From the NCBI GenBank assembly GCA_910575665.1, contig CAJTFB010000028.1, forward strand, positions 1 to 53,098: a stretch of 53,098 nucleotides of DNA. The letters run 5' to 3'. Source of the stretch: Eubacteriaceae bacterium (lineage in GTDB: Bacteria > Bacillota > Clostridia > Lachnospirales > Lachnospiraceae). The notes beneath the pieces are model-generated. The model saw only the letters and a list, made by a program, of their open reading frames with translations, was not told the origin of the DNA and did no database searches. The translations under genes were made by a program, and so were the position numbers. This document shows positions 52,973-53,098 of the stretch, in pieces (the first letter of the stretch is position 1; every line of letters starts with the position of its first letter).

Positions 52973-53098
52973 ATGCTACAATAAACTACACACAAAAAAG
53001 GAGGCTTTTCATGGCTACAAACAACTACAACAAATATGACGAAGATTTCAAAAAATCCCTCGTCTCCCTTCACCAGAATGGGAAAACCCAATCCCAAC
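52955..53098 (+). mobile_element. Left end of an IS3-family element, cut by the window edge
   Basis: The end lies around 52955, within TATAAAAGTAGACACAGAT. The element contains the transposase start at 53011 and runs off the window. The right end is not visible. Confidence 0.6.
53011..53098 (+). CDS. IS3-family transposase OrfA, N-terminal fragment
   Basis: Starts MATNNYNKYDEDFKKSL with AAAAGGAGGC upstream. The pattern KYDEDFKKSLVSLHQNGKT is the first helix of an IS3-type OrfA helix-turn-helix. It is incomplete because the window ends. Confidence 0.8.
   Translation, partial: MATNNYNKYDEDFKKSLVSLHQNGKTQSQ

Overview
The window looks like part of a Lachnospiraceae-type genome (Clostridia, Firmicutes). 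The evidence is strong AGGAGG-type ribosome binding sites, a T-box leader, Mini-ribonuclease III, a SigH/Spo0H sigma factor, a PilZ protein, the GatCAB amidotransferase with an archaeal/genomic-type aspartyl-tRNA synthetase, and many secreted proteins that begin with a lysine-rich Ig-like module. No species can be named from the sequence alone.

Layout. Positions 1-2400 are accessory DNA: an open frame cut by the window edge, a sigma-factor-like remnant, and a two-gene cassette of an OLD/ABC-like ATPase and a small PD-(D/E)xK-type protein whose gene carries a -1 frameshift. Positions 2450-8020 hold a PilZ gene and the tRNA-dependent amidation operon aspS-gatC-gatA-gatB behind a T-box whose specifier loop reads GAAC (overlapping Glu GAA and Asn AAC codons). 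Positions 8045-13330 encode a secreted Ig-like protein, a Ca2+/Na+ exchanger, a membrane zinc protease, an SH3/NlpC-P60 wall hydrolase and RidA. Positions 13500-17590 hold a cytidylate-kinase-like gene and two tandem GH10 xylanases. Positions 17690-22870 hold extracellular polysaccharide genes (O-antigen-ligase-like protein, sugar transferase, RfbA) and a degenerate M23-like protein. Positions 22970-30400 hold three large secreted Ig-like proteins. One is a GH10 protein whose strand order looks circularly permuted, with a carbohydrate-binding-like domain between the separated parts.

Positions 30600-46900 are mostly conserved chromosomal genes: mrnC, a P-type ATPase, sigH, rlmB, ispF, rdgB, an rRNA methyltransferase, fbaA, an amidase, an M14 carboxypeptidase, rplT-rpmI-infC and four tRNAs. 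Intergenic gaps here carry several palindromic, REP-like elements. Positions 47100-53098 are mobile: an IS30-family transposase, a fragment of an integrative conjugative element (VirD4-like coupling protein, PcfB-like protein, coiled-coil protein) and the start of an IS3-family element that appears to have cut off the coiled-coil gene.

How the genes fit together. The secreted enzymes suggest a plant-fibre (xylan) degrader that holds its enzymes at the cell surface through basic Ig-like modules. The aspS-gatCAB operon makes Asn-tRNA(Asn), and probably Gln-tRNA(Gln), by transamidation and is controlled by the T-box. The accessory ends hold a probable defence cassette and the remains of a conjugative element.
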